A stretch of 64,000 bases of DNA from Liolophura sinensis (Eukaryota > Mollusca > Polyplacophora > Chitonida > Chitonidae). The stretch is from positions 14,136,001 to 14,200,000 of the forward strand of contig NC_088307.1 in assembly GCF_032854445.1 (NCBI RefSeq). The letters are read 5' to 3'. Below are positions 46,250-58,345 of the stretch, piece after piece. Both the position numbers and the translations under genes were made by a program. The notes under the pieces were generated by a model. The model ran no database searches and was not told where the DNA came from. It saw only the letters and a program-made list of their open reading frames with translations. Position 1 is the stretch's first letter. Every line of letters begins with the position of its first letter.

Positions 46250-46480
46250 TTACCCGATAGTAATTAAGCACGCACAAGATGTATGGTAAGTTTAATGGAA
46301 ATAGGTTCAGTGCTTTAGGAAGAGTTGTATGGACAAATTCAAATGGAAAAGGTTTATTAATTATGCAAAGTCCTAAAAACTGTCACTGAACTAAAAATGA
46401 TAGACAAGATGTGAGGTAAGTTTCATCAAAATCGGCGCAGTAGTTTGGAAGGAGATGCACGGACAAACTCGCCTACAATC
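46250..46480 (+). repeat. Two diverged direct repeats around ACAAGATG-GTAAGTTT
   Basis: CACAAGATGTATGGTAAGTT at about 46,272 and GACAAGATGTGAGGTAAGTT at about 46,402 start similar segments of about 75 bp, each with GGAGATG/AGAGTTG-ACGGACAAA-like ends. Confidence 0.6.
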
Positions 46481-46645
46481 AGGCAGACGGACAGACTGGG
46501 CGATTCCTGTATTAGTACCCCCTCCCCCACCCCCAAACCCCCTTTAACTTCACGGAGGGGAGGTATAAATTCAGTTCAGGTTATGCAAGAATACCGCTTC
46601 CCAAAGAGAATTTTTCTTCTAATTGGATTCTTATTAGACCGTTGG

Positions 46646-46897
46646 TACACACAAGAAATTGATCTGTTAAAGTTAACAGAGAGTCTGAGTGATGCAAAAT
46701 GTGTTCTGTTAAAATACAGCAATACGGTGTCACATTCAACATAATATTCTGTTAGTCTAACAGAATATTTATGTTGAATTAACAGAATATATGTGTCATA
46801 TTTAATAGATTAATCTGATGCTATAACAGAATACATTCTAGCATCACTCAGATAACAGACTTTGTGTTAAATTTAACACATTGGCGATTTGAGTGTA
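46646..46897. mobile_element. Palindromic MITE, copy 3 (best preserved)
   Basis: The left end TACACACAAGAAATTGATC runs into GTTAAAGTTAACAGAGAGTC. The right arm CATCACTCAGATAACAGACT runs into TTAACACATTGG and GAGTGTA. The arms can pair over most of the 250 bp. Confidence 0.78.
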
Positions 46898-47820
46898 GCA
46901 TCTATCAATACAAAATGAAAAACGTTACATGATGAGGCATGAGAACTCACCCATTAATCCAAATGTAATACCTCATCTCACAACTCTGAAGAGATCTACA
47001 TCGAACTTTTTAACCATAAAAGGTCAATCTGCAAAGTAGCCAATACCTTACGGTTTAACGCGCGATCGTTTTCAGCTTAGCTCATGGATAAAGAAGGAGT
47101 AGTGCCAAGCCGTAGTTACAAACATGTAACTTTGATTCGAGTGGGCGCCATGCAGCCACGATGGTTTCAACGTGATCAAGTTCAGTTGTGCAGAAGAGAT
47201 GTATGATGGTCTCGTACCTTGACTAAAACGCATTCTTTCATGGTAGCTGTGTCATTCGAAACAACTATTTCCACGTGGGCCAAACTGTAGGGTATTGCCT
47301 CTAAAATTGTTATCCACCGAGCAGTGCATGGTGTCTGCTTACAGTTGTCTTTACACTGTTTAACGCTGACACGAGCAAAAGAATTTCTGTCATCAGTCTG
47401 GTTTTAACTTGTCACCCGTGAACATCTAACTCTTAAGTGCCAATTTCCTGTAAATATCCGATGGCACGGGTTCTAAATCAATGACTGATGATAAAACTAG
47501 GAAGCGTGGTCTCATTGGGGCAGAAAGAATCACGGATTTCAGTGCAGTACAATCGTAATTACAATCGTCACAACACACCAACAGCGTGCAGTCGTGTTGG
47601 ATGACCTTCACCTGAGTCTAGTTGGGGTACAATTCGAAATTTACATTCAAAACTTGACAGTCAAATTCCAAAAGTACAATTAACACTTATTACCAGACAG
47701 ATTCGAGTCCACGAATCAGTTCTATTACTTTAAAGATATTTTCGCATTTTTCTTTTTCGTGGGGTTTGGCATTTCAAAAATGCACCTCACCATGACTGCC
47801 TCGTCTGGCGAGTCTACAGC
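46898..47820. other. No gene seen
   Basis: No supported coding frame or repeat. Confidence 0.35.
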
Positions 47821-47821
47821 C

Positions 47822-48022
47822 ACCATGTACACGTGCACGTATGAATAAAGGTTGAATCCTCCTGCCCTGCACACATGTGCACATGTATAAATAAAGGTTA
47901 AATCCTCCTGCCCTCCAAATATGTGCACGTACGATAAAAGGTTAAATCCTCAAACCCTCCAAACACGTACACGTATGAATAAAGGTTAAATCCTTCTGCC
48001 CTTCAAACACGTGCACACGTAT
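47822..48022 (+). repeat. Minisatellite, about 58 bp, roughly 4 units
   Basis: Units contain AATAAAGGTTAAATCCTCCT and CACGTGCACACGTATGAAT-like words. Confidence 0.8.
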
Positions 48023-51000
48023 GAATTCCTACATTATAGGACCATCATTTTCATATAGTTAAAGATGTACAGTATAGACAGTAAAACCAGAGCCGCCACG
48101 ACAGTGTGATAACTGGCAAATGGTCACACGTAACCGGTGAAATACGGCCTCTTGTCAGTTTACCTCGGTCAGGGTTTCATTCTGACTGTTCATGTAAATG
48201 CATAAATGGTAGCACTTTACATACCCCAATTCACACACTGATATTTATCCAGCCACGTAATCTAAATGCCATATACGTAAAGAACAATTCAGTATTGTTA
48301 CAGTGTGCAGGGAAATCTGCCATAGACGAAAACCGGCAAACCTTAGGTGGAGGCGATGGTAATTCTTCTGCTATTTAATCTTAATACAATGTCCACGATG
48401 TTATTTAAAGTACTTAAAAGTGTACAATACGATAAGGGTGTTTTCAGTGAAACGGCATCAACCTCTGTAATTATTTACACATAATTAAGAGTTCCTTCCT
48501 TGGTCATTATACGGGTTTTACATTTTCCCCACCGTATAGCACTCTCGTGAATGGCTAATACATTCGAGGTAAATTCAAAAAGTATGGTAGTTAAACAAGT
48601 CTGAGGCAATAACCCTTTTGCATAACTATATCATCAACTGTGTGGACTGTGCATTGCGGGATATGAACAGGGATATGATTACATACTCCTTACAGCGAAT
48701 GCGCCGCTAGCAAACTGTACAGAAATCTTGAACTAGGCCGAGGCCACTGGGGTGACGGTGGTGATGTTCAAAAACACAAAACCTTTTGTTTCTAGTAATC
48801 CTTTACACACATGCATTCGCCTTATCTGCATACGCACAGCATAATTCTAATCGACACCTGAAAATGCTTTATTGTAGAGTGCTGACTAAATAGTTCTGAC
48901 CGGGAACACCAGTTGTGACGCTTAGCCTAGGAAAATCCTACATCTACATGTACGCCTGTCGCACAAGCTCCACAGGTCAAGCTTGTACAGCGGTGGCAGT
49001 GATGTAAAGCCAGCGTAAGGAGCGGCACATGCGTTGTGAGGAGTATGACAAATACATGCAAGGCACCCGACCGGCTGACCCACTTTTGGGCTGGATGTAA
49101 CAAAGCTGCAATATTCCATACATGTATATCTCATTTATTTAGGTTTATATATCCAGAATTTTTTTGTAGTCCTTATTTGATGTTTTTGGACAAAATATAA
49201 AAAAAATTGACAAAGTGGTGGCGACAGACATCACCATAATCATTCCATACAACAAAATTATAAAAATATATTGGTTAGAGCTTAAGAGAAAAGCAATGTC
49301 AGAATGCAAAAAAAAAAGAAATAATAATAATAATAAAAAATTGAAAAAAAAATAACTGAATTAATTCCAACATGTAAACTTTTATTTCATATCATCTGCA
49401 CAAGGCATTCAACTATAAGTGACAGTAAGACTTTGAAACTATGATTATTTATTTGAATGTTCTTTAATTACAAAATGTAATAATAAAGAACCTGGTGCAG
49501 TGTTGTGTGCTCTCTTCAAGGTTGCAGAAAACCCAGCACTCAGTCAGAAAAGTGATTTACTGGAGAAAGAGTACTCTTTGCTCTTCATGCGTAAACTTAC
49601 TCAACTGTTGTCATCAACTGTTACTATCCCACTTCTTATTCCAAAATGCCTAGTGCACACAGCTGATGATTTTATTATGCAACCTACCTACATACATAAA
49701 TGTGTCCTGGTTAAACAGTGAGGCGCCTTAAGACAATCAGAGTTCGTCTCTCTAATGTAAAGTTCAGTTCTGTTTTGATTATCCTTTCTCTTTGGTTGCC
49801 CACATGATTGGTGTACACATGTAAATGTAGATGGAAGTTAATTCCAGGAAGCCCAAGAAATATTTTCTTAACAGTCTTTGGATTATATATTTCAACATGG
49901 CCAAAACGAGCAAAGTTAATAATTCTATGTATGGTTCTGAATATATTGAAGGCCTTTTTACATTTATACCATTCCAGGTAAAAATCATTAATAATCATGA
50001 TAAGAGCATCTTGTCTATAAAGGTAAATGTAGGTCCTAGCTAGACGCATTTATACCATAAATGACATCAAATTTCACACAAAATTAGTACATTTTCAAAG
50101 GCAATAATACCATGAAATTTTACTTGTGGTACTGAAGCAGTAAACACTCTACTGTCCAAATGAAAATGAAAACACCTTTCAAAGATGAATTTTTTTAGGA
50201 ACAGGCGAAAAATGTGCGAATGTTTGGTCATTTATCGTATCTATGATTTTGTGTATGTACGTGTAAGTATCACTGGCTAAGCACTGTTAATCTGATTACC
50301 TTTCATTAATCTGGCTCCCATAAGTGACTTCCACGGACCATTTTAAGAGGACAAATCTTAAGGATTTCATAGCCATTACCTTGCATGACTAGATCAAATC
50401 CAGCAAATATTACACATACATCAACCTGATATTTTACACAGCATTACATAAGAACATTCGTTTTATTCTTCAATTCTGCCTCTAAGAAAACAGCAAGGCA
50501 TCTGATTGGTATGTGATGATGTCATCGCTTCTAATTTCAACCAATCATGATGGGTTAATTATGTCAATGTGTTGGATTGTTGATGGGGTTGGAATTTCCA
50601 GATATTGATTTTAATAAGAAAGATAAGATCATGTAAAATATTATATATCTGCATCAAATTACAATATACTACTTGCACATTTACATAAATGTATGTGCTC
50701 CTGTACGTGTTGTCTACGATATCTTAAAGTTTAAATCATCAGATCAAAATTCCATTTTCATCAATAATCAATATTTGATCAATATTTCAGCATGACACCC
50801 ATGTGGGAAATTTAGAGAGAAACAAGAGGTACTAATTTAAAGTTGTTTTTCAAACAGCAAAACTTGAAGAAAAAAAAATAGATCTTGAATATACAAACAA
50901 GTGCATATAAATGTGCTGACCAAGTGTTCCATATTCATGAAAAAAATGATTTTGTGCTGAAAACATGGGGATTTGAAAAAACATGATCAACTCTACACCT

Positions 51001-51146
51001 CACAAAATAGTCAATTTGTAATCTCTCCACAAAATAAATTATCTGACAATCATAGAAATATTGCATTGGTAATATGATACAATAAAATGTGCACTTGATA
51101 CATGTAACCATATATACATGGACATGTAGGTAATGATGGTGTGAGA
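48023..51146. other. Gene-poor AT-rich region
   Basis: Includes A-rich and AAT-rich runs near 49,290-49,350. An open stretch at 49,500-49,721 follows a cag and reads VAENPALSQKSDLLEKEYSL, but no partner exon or domain was found. Confidence 0.35.
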
Positions 51147-51168
51147 TGACCTTCAAGTGTCAAGGTCA
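51147..51168. promoter_or_regulatory. Everted pair of nuclear-receptor half-sites, one a perfect NR5-type site
   Basis: TGACCTTCA (51,147-51,155) faces TCAAGGTCA (51,160-51,168) across four bases. TCAAGGTCA is the classic extended half-site of NR5 receptors. The pair is about 390 bp beyond the stop codon of the NR5-like gene. Function is inferred only. Confidence 0.4.
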
Positions 51169-51517
51169 ATGTCATGGCTATGCAAATGTCCACGCAACCA
51201 TCCATGGGCTTAAAATGTTTTATGTCGGTCTTCTGGCACTGTTACATGTGTGCCATTTGGCTGGTTCACCAAAATGCTGAAAGCATCTTGAAGTTACTAA
51301 CCAAACTGCTACATGCTCTTTCTCTGCACTGTATCTTGTCAACAGGTCATCGCTTTCCCCTGCTCGCTTTGAAGAACTCCTGCCGCGGACAGCTGCCATT
51401 TGGCATTCACAGCTTCACACCATCATGGAATTCCTGACACAACAAGCTAACCAGCACTGCTGACTTAAAACCAGGCCTCTTCAAGCTGATGGCTTCAACT
51501 GCCTTGACCCATGTGGA

Positions 51518-51577
51518 GGTCAATGTCAAGGTCATCCACAACTGACCTACTGCTCACTCATCAGGTGTCCTTGACCT
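51518..51577. promoter_or_regulatory. Cluster of AGGTCA half-sites including TCAAGGTCA
   Basis: AGGTCA at 51,518-51,523 and TCAAGGTCA at 51,526-51,534 give a direct repeat spaced by five. TGACCT follows at 51,543-51,548 and 51,572-51,577, the last inside the final exon of the receptor gene. Confidence 0.35.
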
Positions 51578-51820
51578 CGTTTTCACCCCTGATAAGTTCT
51601 AGGAGTAAACTGCATGAAGGGAGATCCCCTGTGATCTGTCTAGACGACAAATACTCTTTACCCACGAGGCTACAGCGTGAAATTTCTGGTAGTCGTAAGA
51701 GCATTTCTCCGAACTTGTTAGGGTGTTTTGGGTAGTGACTAGCCGTGTAGACGTGAAGGGCATCGCAGATCTTGTCTTGCTGATCCCGAATCTTGTCTGG
51801 ATCCTTCAGGCCCTTCACAT
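51561..51820 (-). CDS. NR5-like receptor, last exon (ligand-binding domain end, AF-2)
   Basis: Acceptor gttttgaag|AT; encodes [10 protein letters not shown] through LLRLPEISR to [12 protein letters not shown] and TGA. The AF-2 core LLLELI fits the hydrophobic-hydrophobic-x-E-hydrophobic-hydrophobic rule. Confidence 0.88.
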
Positions 51821-54800
51821 CTTCAAAACATCATGATAAAACAATAGGTCATGAATAAACAATAGGTCATGAATAAACAACATGTCATGAATAAACAATA
51901 TACCGTAAACGATGACAATATACGGCATAGTATGTCCTAACTGTACATTTCTGTCCGCTGATGCAGTCTTGATCCAAGAGGACCGTGGATTAGGGAATCA
52001 ATCAAGAGAAAGAATGGTTGATCATGATTAATATACAGCCGATATAACGATCAGTAGAGTTTGAGATCGACCATCATGATGAATTAACAGAAAAAGTAAT
52101 TAATGCCGCTTAATAAATACTAAGCGGTTAATAAAACTTCACTGCACGGCTCAAAATGAAATTTTGAGATTTATTTATTGATCTGAATGGAGTTTTATGT
52201 CGTACTCTAGAATATTTAACTTACACGACGGCAGCCAGCATAAAGGTGGCAAGAAAGCAAGCAGAGCCCTGGGCTGCTGACAGACAATTTGTAAGAAAGA
52301 CTTGGAATATTATACTGCATTCTTATGAGGTCAATACAGGTATTCATAGATCAGAATGAGAAATACTGACCAGACAACAAAGCCTTAACGGTTTTACCCA
52401 AATTTCTGACAACTGCCCATCACTGAACAAAAGCCCTTTCCCTTTTTTATTTTTAACTTTCATACAACATTGGAAATTTGACGGTGCTCCTGTTTTGAAT
52501 AGGATAGGGTTTCCATACCCATGGATTGTTCGAGTTTCATCAGACCCTGTTATCATCTATGTAAATGGATTTATATCAGCAAGTACCGATGTATGATAAA
52601 CTTCACTTATACACAAAATTGAAAGTTTCACTGATAAATACAATGACAGTTTTATAAGTGGAAGAAAGCAGACAAACTTTAAAATGGCAATCTTTCCCAA
52701 ATGTGTGTACACACCGTTCTGGTTAAAGATGAACAGTTTTCAACGGTTATTACCCTGCAAGAATGGACATACGTGTTTACTGTCACCAAGACTACAAACA
52801 GTAAGAGAATGTAAAAATTTCCTTGTCCATGGCTTGAACTTGCAACTCCTGTGTTCCAGCCACTGAATAAATTTGTTTGATTTGTTTGATTGGTGTTTTA
52901 CGCCGTACTCGAGAATATTTCACTCATACGACGGCGGCCAGCATTATGGTAGGTGGAAACCGGGCAGAGCCCGGGGGAAACCCACGACCATCCACAGGTT
53001 GCTGCCAGACCTTCCCACATACATACGGCCGGAGAGGAAGCCAGCATGAGCTGGACTTGAACTCACAGCGACCGCATTGGTGAGACGCTCCTGGGTCAAT
53101 ACGCTGCACTAGCGCGCTAACCAACTGAGCTACGGAGGCACCCTGAACAAATTAAACAAGTATAAATAATAATTAGCTCACCTGGACTTATAAGGATGAG
53201 AACCTTTAACGTTACGAACTCGTAATTATCTACATGAAGCCGTCGTAATTGCGCCGTCAAAGACATCATACGCTCAAAGATGTCCTCAATGTCCATGGCA
53301 ATGGCCTTCTCTCGGTCTATGGATTTGCCGAACGCCAGCCGTAATTCATTAGAGGATTGTATAGATGGCCAGCAGACTCCCAAAACGAGGAGATCTGACC
53401 AGCAGTGCTGGAGTAACAAGATCTGGTCATCAGTCTGACAAAAGAACAATTCAAGTACACTTTACTGGAAATTTCAGATTCCACAAGCACTTTTTTAAAT
53501 GTAAAATGTATATTTAAACATTCCTAAAAAAACAAAACAAACTTAACTTCTTCAACATGAAAAGAGTGAATCATTCAATGTCTGCATGTAGTAGCTAGTC
53601 TATAGCAAAAATTAGATTTTATAGCAAAAATTAGATTTTCTTTGTCCAAGCCAACTGGATCAAGGTTTAGGTTAGAATGTACTTTATTTTCTAAGGTGTA
53701 AATGTTATTTAAATTGACAATAGGAATGCACTTGTAACTATAAATATTGTGACATACAAGTGCAGTAGCTTTAAAAACATTTTATATTTAATCAAATTTA
53801 GATTTAATATGGAAACAATCAAGAAAATACCCTACCCTACTTTTAATTACTGATGAATTACATTAGCAACCACATGTTCTCTTGAAATCAGTTGCTTTCC
53901 GTTCCTCACAGTTTAAACAAAGTAGCCTGGAATCGGAAAATTGGAGCAAAAACCCCATGCGCTATGCCTATCTTGGTCCTCAGATGGTATCATTTCTCAT
54001 TTCACTGATAAAATACATGTCAAATATATGCTCTTGTGTAACAGGTCTTCAAGCTATAACTGCACAGAGTAGAGACAAAATATTGTGTGACTCACAGCAA
54101 TGGCACTGAACTGTGGCAGGTTCCTGGCCCAGCGCACCAGCTTGTAGAGGCGGAGCTCTGTCAGCTGCATCAGTGACGTGTACATGTCATCCTCACTGAT
54201 CTTCTCCTGGCCCATTTCTTGTGACAAATCCTCATCGCTTAGGAACGACTCAAGGTTCATGATGTCCGTCAACACTTGAGGCACATATGGTTTTATCAGG
54301 TTGGGATTTTCCCCTGTGGAATCGGCCTTGCTTGGACGGTTCAAAATGGCCACAAGCTGGCTGGAGGACGTGCCCCCGAGCCTGCTGTCCACACCCTCTG
54401 CCCCTCCTGGAATGCCCGTCTTACCTGCGTCTTCCTCCCTGTAATTGTAGCGCGTAGCCGTTTGTCCCGAGCTGCCGGTGTGTGTGCCTGACGTGGGTTT
54501 GGACTTGCCGTGAGGTGAACACCCGTCGTAGTAGCTCCTCCCACCTCGCGTTCTGTCGGAACGTATCGCTGTAAGCATGTCACAGATAACCGACGTCAAA
54601 ATTCTGTGTTTACAAGCTCGCAGTAAGAGAATTTGGAAAACAAATACTGAAGTAACCATCGATCAATAATTAACAAAATCAACAAATTAGGTCTGACTTG
54701 ACGCAGAGAAGAAAAACAAAACATCACACTTTCAAGGGTCACATTCAGGCAATACCCTGTAATGGGTGCCTAAATTTGAGTCGAACGCCAAAAATCCCCG

Positions 54801-55015
54801 CTGAAAACATAGTAATAAGAAAATTCCTAACTGACCTTCCAGCTTCATTCCGTTCACAAGGCACTTCTGGAATCGACAAGCAGGACATTTTTTACGATTT
54901 GAAATGTTCACTTCACAGTCCCCAGATCTCATACAGCTGAAGGACTTCTTGTTCTGAACTGTGCGTTTGAAAAACCCTTTGCAGCTCTCACATGAGAAGA
55001 TTCCATAATGGTAAC
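51561..55015 (-). CDS. NR5-family nuclear receptor (FTZ-F1/SF-1/HR39-like), last four coding exons, 5' incomplete
   Basis: Join of minus-strand exons 55015-54836, 54568-54096, 53434-53182 and 51820-51561. Phases are consistent across all junctions, giving about 388 codons. A ligand-activated or constitutive transcription factor, acting in the nucleus. In order: rest of zinc finger 1 with P-box CESCKGFF, as in NR5; zinc finger 2 (C-x5-C-x9-C-x2-C); then the C-terminal extension [15 protein letters not shown], whose RGGR is the FTZ-F1/A-box signature. Next come a low-complexity hinge, the ligand-binding domain with [12 protein letters not shown] and [18 protein letters not shown], then [12 protein letters not shown] and the AF-2 helix LLLELI. 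The exon for the first two finger cysteines was not found. The FTZ-F1 box after RGGR is diverged (SYYDG instead of NKFGPMYKRDRA), which argues against a simple FTZ-F1 orthologue. Confidence 0.88.
52168..52292 (-). mobile_element. SINE fragment in the last intron of the receptor
   Basis: TTTATTTATTGATCTGAATGG to GGGCTGCTGACAGAC; the head is missing. Confidence 0.7.
52874..53142 (-). mobile_element. SINE, full length, with 11-bp target duplication
   Basis: CTGAATAAATT (52,863-52,873) and CTGAACAAATT (53,143-53,153) flank the element, one mismatch. It ends only about 40 bp from the splice donor of the preceding exon. Confidence 0.9.
53182..53434 (-). CDS. NR5-like receptor, middle ligand-binding domain exon
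   Basis: Acceptor tttgtcag|ACT; starts [12 protein letters not shown], ends VLILISP plus one base, donor CCAG|gtgagc. Confidence 0.9.
53435..54095. other. Receptor intron, nothing recognised
   Basis: AT-rich, no repeat or exon signal. Confidence 0.45.
54096..54568 (-). CDS. NR5-like receptor, A-box, hinge and first ligand-binding domain helices
   Basis: Acceptor gcttacag|CG, donor ATTGCT|gtgagt. Encodes [10 protein letters not shown], a Ser/Gly/Thr-rich hinge, [20 protein letters not shown] and [19 protein letters not shown]. Confidence 0.88.
54836..55015 (-). CDS. NR5-like receptor, DNA-binding domain exon 2
   Basis: Acceptor cttttccag|GT, donor GGAAG|gtcagt. Encodes [17 protein letters not shown], then [16 protein letters not shown] and MKLE. 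The intron in the Gly of SGYHYG agrees with NR-type gene structure. Confidence 0.92.
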
Positions 55016-55133
55016 CTGGAAAAGAGAGTCACGTATATGAATGGTCTAAATATGATAATATCACATGCATGAAATACTAACCCAGCTTAAGGTTCTCATC
55101 AACATACAAACAGCTCAACACTGACGCATCGTC

Positions 55134-55500
55134 TAACAGCTAGATTTTATCATACAACTAGCATTTAGCCTCGTTTGATTTATTTATTTGATTGGTGTTG
55201 TATGCCGTACTTAAGAATATTTCTTATAGGACGGGCAGCCAGCATTATGGTGAGAGGAAACTGGACAGAGCCCAAGAGAAATGGTCTAATAGCTCGATTT
55301 TAACATACAACTACTATTTAGCCTCGTTTGATTTATTTATTTCATTGGTGTTGTATGCCGTACTTAAGAATATTTCTTATAAGACGGGCAGCCAGCATTA
55401 TGGTGAGAGGAAACCGGACAGAGCCCGGGGGAAACCCACAACCGTCTGCAGGTTGCTGGAAGATGTTCCATGTATGGCCGGAGAGGAAGCCAGCAGCTTC
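55134..55500 (-). mobile_element. Two tandemly duplicated SINE copies
   Basis: Each copy is preceded by TACAACTA-CATTTAGCCTCG, then TTTGATTTATTTATTT. The first stops near 55,283, the second reaches 55,500. The shared left flank shows that a segment of about 150 bp was duplicated, not two insertions. Confidence 0.8.
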
Positions 55501-55530
55501 GTATCGTCTGATAGTACACTTAGTGTGTAG

Positions 55531-56010
55531 CGGACACTGTTGTGGGTGGGTCGGATGATACACAGCACAGTGGTTTGAGACCACAGTGTCTATAACCACT
55601 ACACCTGTGCACCAGCTGACAATGTTGTGGATGGGTCTGATGAGACTCAGTACAGTGGTTTGAGACAACAGTGTCTCTATAACCACTACACCTGTGCACC
55701 AGCTGACAATGTTGTGGATGGGTCTGATGAAACTCAGTACAGTGGTTTGATACCACAATGTCTATAACCACTACACCTGTGCACCAGCTGACAATGTTGT
55801 GGATGGGTCGGATGAGACTCAGTACAGTGGTTTGAGACCACAATGTCTATAACCACTACACCTGTGCAGTAGCTCACATTGTTGTGGATGGGTCTGATGA
55901 GACTCAGTACATTGCCTTGAGGCCATAGTGTCTATAACCACCACACCTGTGCACCAGCTGACATTGTTGTGGATACATGGAGGTGTGGTGAGACTCAGTC
56001 CAGTGGTTTG
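55531..56010. repeat. Minisatellite of about 85 bp (6 units)
   Basis: Units contain GTGTCTATAACCACTACACC and CACCAGCTGACAATGTTGTG plus GAGACTCAGTACAGTGG. Confidence 0.92.
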
Positions 56011-56575
56011 AGGTAAATCAGGTAAACAGTCCTAATGGCGTAGTGCTACATGTACAAAACATGCCAAATCATGTAAACAGACCTAATGGCACAGCGTTAC
56101 ATGAACAAAACATGCCAAATCAGGTAAACAGTCCTAATGGCGTAGCGTTACATGTATAAAACATGCCAAATCAGGTAAACAGTCCTAATGGCACAGCGTT
56201 ACATGTACAAAACATGCCAAATCAGGTAAACAGTCCTAATGGCACAGTGTTACATGTACAAAACATGCCAAATCAGGCAAACAGTCCTAATGGCGTAGCG
56301 TTACATGTACAAAACATGCCAAATCAGGTAAACAGTCCTCATGGCATATTGTTACATGTACAAAATATGCCAAATCAGGTAAATAGTCCTAATGGCGCAG
56401 TGGAACATGTACAAAACAATCCTAATGGCGTAGTGTTACATGTACAAAACATGCCAAATCAGGTAAACAGTCCTAATGGCGTAGTGTTACATGTACAAAC
56501 ATGCCAAATCAGGTAAATAGTTCTAATGGCGCAGTGTTACATATACAAAACATGCCAAAGCAGGTAAATAATATG
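56010..56575 (+). repeat. 51-bp minisatellite (about 11 units)
   Basis: Units contain CAGGTAAACAGTCCTAATGG, GTTACATGTACAAAACATGC. The 51-bp length keeps a frame open for 117 codons (QNMPNQVNSPNG repeated), which I treat as an artefact. Confidence 0.92.
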
Positions 56576-56579
56576 TACA

Positions 56580-57420
56580 AATGACAGATGACCAATATAA
56601 TCATGGGAACCTCAGTATACATTTGAATGTGCATACTTACACATTATAAAATACACATTAATGTACACGCGGGCACATGCCCTGATCTCTACATCCAAAT
56701 ATTTATACCTGTCTACCCAGAGATCCAAAACATGCTGTGTCAGAGAGAAGAAAAACCCATGTTTGTTCAGCAAGGTTGGAGATACAAATCAGCCCACAAA
56801 ATGGCCTATTTATAAACCGACCTAACAGGTTCACATCATACTATGTCTGGAAAAGCTGACAATTCTATGATCTAACTTGACGACATTCAATCTGTCACAA
56901 GACCTGCAGGGTGATGGTTATCATCAGCTGACATGACCTTCACCGCTTTGTACATCAATACAAATTATAGCTGTATATTTGACAGAATAGTATGCATCTT
57001 TCAAATGAGTGGGTTGAAACTGACTTGAAAATAAAATCCCTGCATATCCAAAAAATTTAAATGTAGACACTTAGGCATTTATTTCAGAAAAAGCTTGTGT
57101 GCGCGCTACATTTATATCCGGGTTTTTCACATTTTACAATAGATATACAGTGTACATGTACAGTGCATACAGGTACCTTCCTGTTTTACATTCATGTATA
57201 CAGGTGTATATGAAGGCCTTGCTGATTCCTTTAACAGCTAATATACATGAATCATGTTGAGACACGCCACATCTAGAAAACAAAAAAATAAAGATCCTGA
57301 TCCCAAACTTAAAATGAGACATTTTGATCAAGCACAAAGAAATTTGATCAAATTCAACTCAAAACACTGATTTCTGAGAAGTTTTGAAAAATTTGGATCA
57401 AATCTCAACTTTTTTATATT
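56580..57420. other. No gene seen
   Basis: AT-rich with scattered ACATGTA words. Confidence 0.35.
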
Positions 57421-57615
57421 GCTACATGTGCTTTACAAAGTATGGTTGTTCACTACTGTACATGTAGTGCCTTACGAAGTTTGGTTGTTCACTACTGTAC
57501 ATGTAGTGCCTTATGAAGTATGGTTGTTCACTACTATACATGTAGTGCCTTACAAAGTATAGTTGTTCACTACTGTACATGTAGTGCCTTACAAAGCATG
57601 GTTGTTCACTACTGT
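57420..57615 (+). repeat. 39-bp minisatellite (5 units)
   Basis: Units contain ACATGTAGTGCCTTACAAAG and TATGGTTGTTCACTACTGT. Confidence 0.92.
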
Positions 57616-58227
57616 ACACTTACAATTTAACACACATTTACATTCCTACAGACCAACCTATTTCAAATATGGAAGACATTCATCATTATTACACTTAGTT
57701 TCCAAGGATAACTCAACACAGTCAATCACACCCATGTTTTTTTTCAATGCTTCTGGTCACCAATGTACCTGTACTACAGGTAATAAAGTTTTCATAGGCT
57801 GTAAAACACAGATACTTGCATGTTTGCTCAGCACATATATTGTCCATATACCTGTAAAATACATGCCCCTGGTCAGTAAATTCTCATGTAGAACTGAACA
57901 TGCAGACACACTACACATGCATATGTACGGGAACAGGGCCTGGTAATTGGATTCATTACATGTGAATGCCATGGCTGCCGCCACAGAAGCCAATGCCCTC
58001 TCCCCTCGACACTTACAATGACATATTCTCACCGATTTCCATTCACACAGATCAGGTGTCCTGGCCTTGACCTGGATCTGGACCAATCAATAAGAGGTAA
58101 TTCTGGCGTCAGGAAAGCAGATGTGCTGTACAAGTGTTTACATGTAATCAATGTACTGTTCACTGCAGAAGCCGGGCCAATGCTACTGGTATAGTGTATT
58201 ATTAGGAAAACAGTGCCAATATTACAG

Positions 58228-58345
58228 ACAAAGATCTGGGGCTCAATGGTTGAGGTGGTTATGGCGTTCTAGCATGGGCGCAATGAACCAGGGGTCTCTC
58301 ATCAATGTGAGTTCAAGTCCAGCTCATGCTGGCTTTCTTACTGGT
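58228..58345 (+). mobile_element. SINE 5' half
   Basis: Head AATGGTTGAGGTGGTTATGG and GAGTTCAAGTCCAGCTCATG; the tail is absent. Confidence 0.75.

Noticed and set aside
49500-49721. Possible coding exon after a cag (VAENPALSQKSDLLEKEY)
   Set aside because: Peptide looks plausible, but no domain, donor or partner exon could be found.
56163-56516. 117-codon NMPNQVNSPNG repeat protein
   Set aside because: The 51-bp unit keeps the frame open by chance, and the frame breaks as soon as unit length changes.
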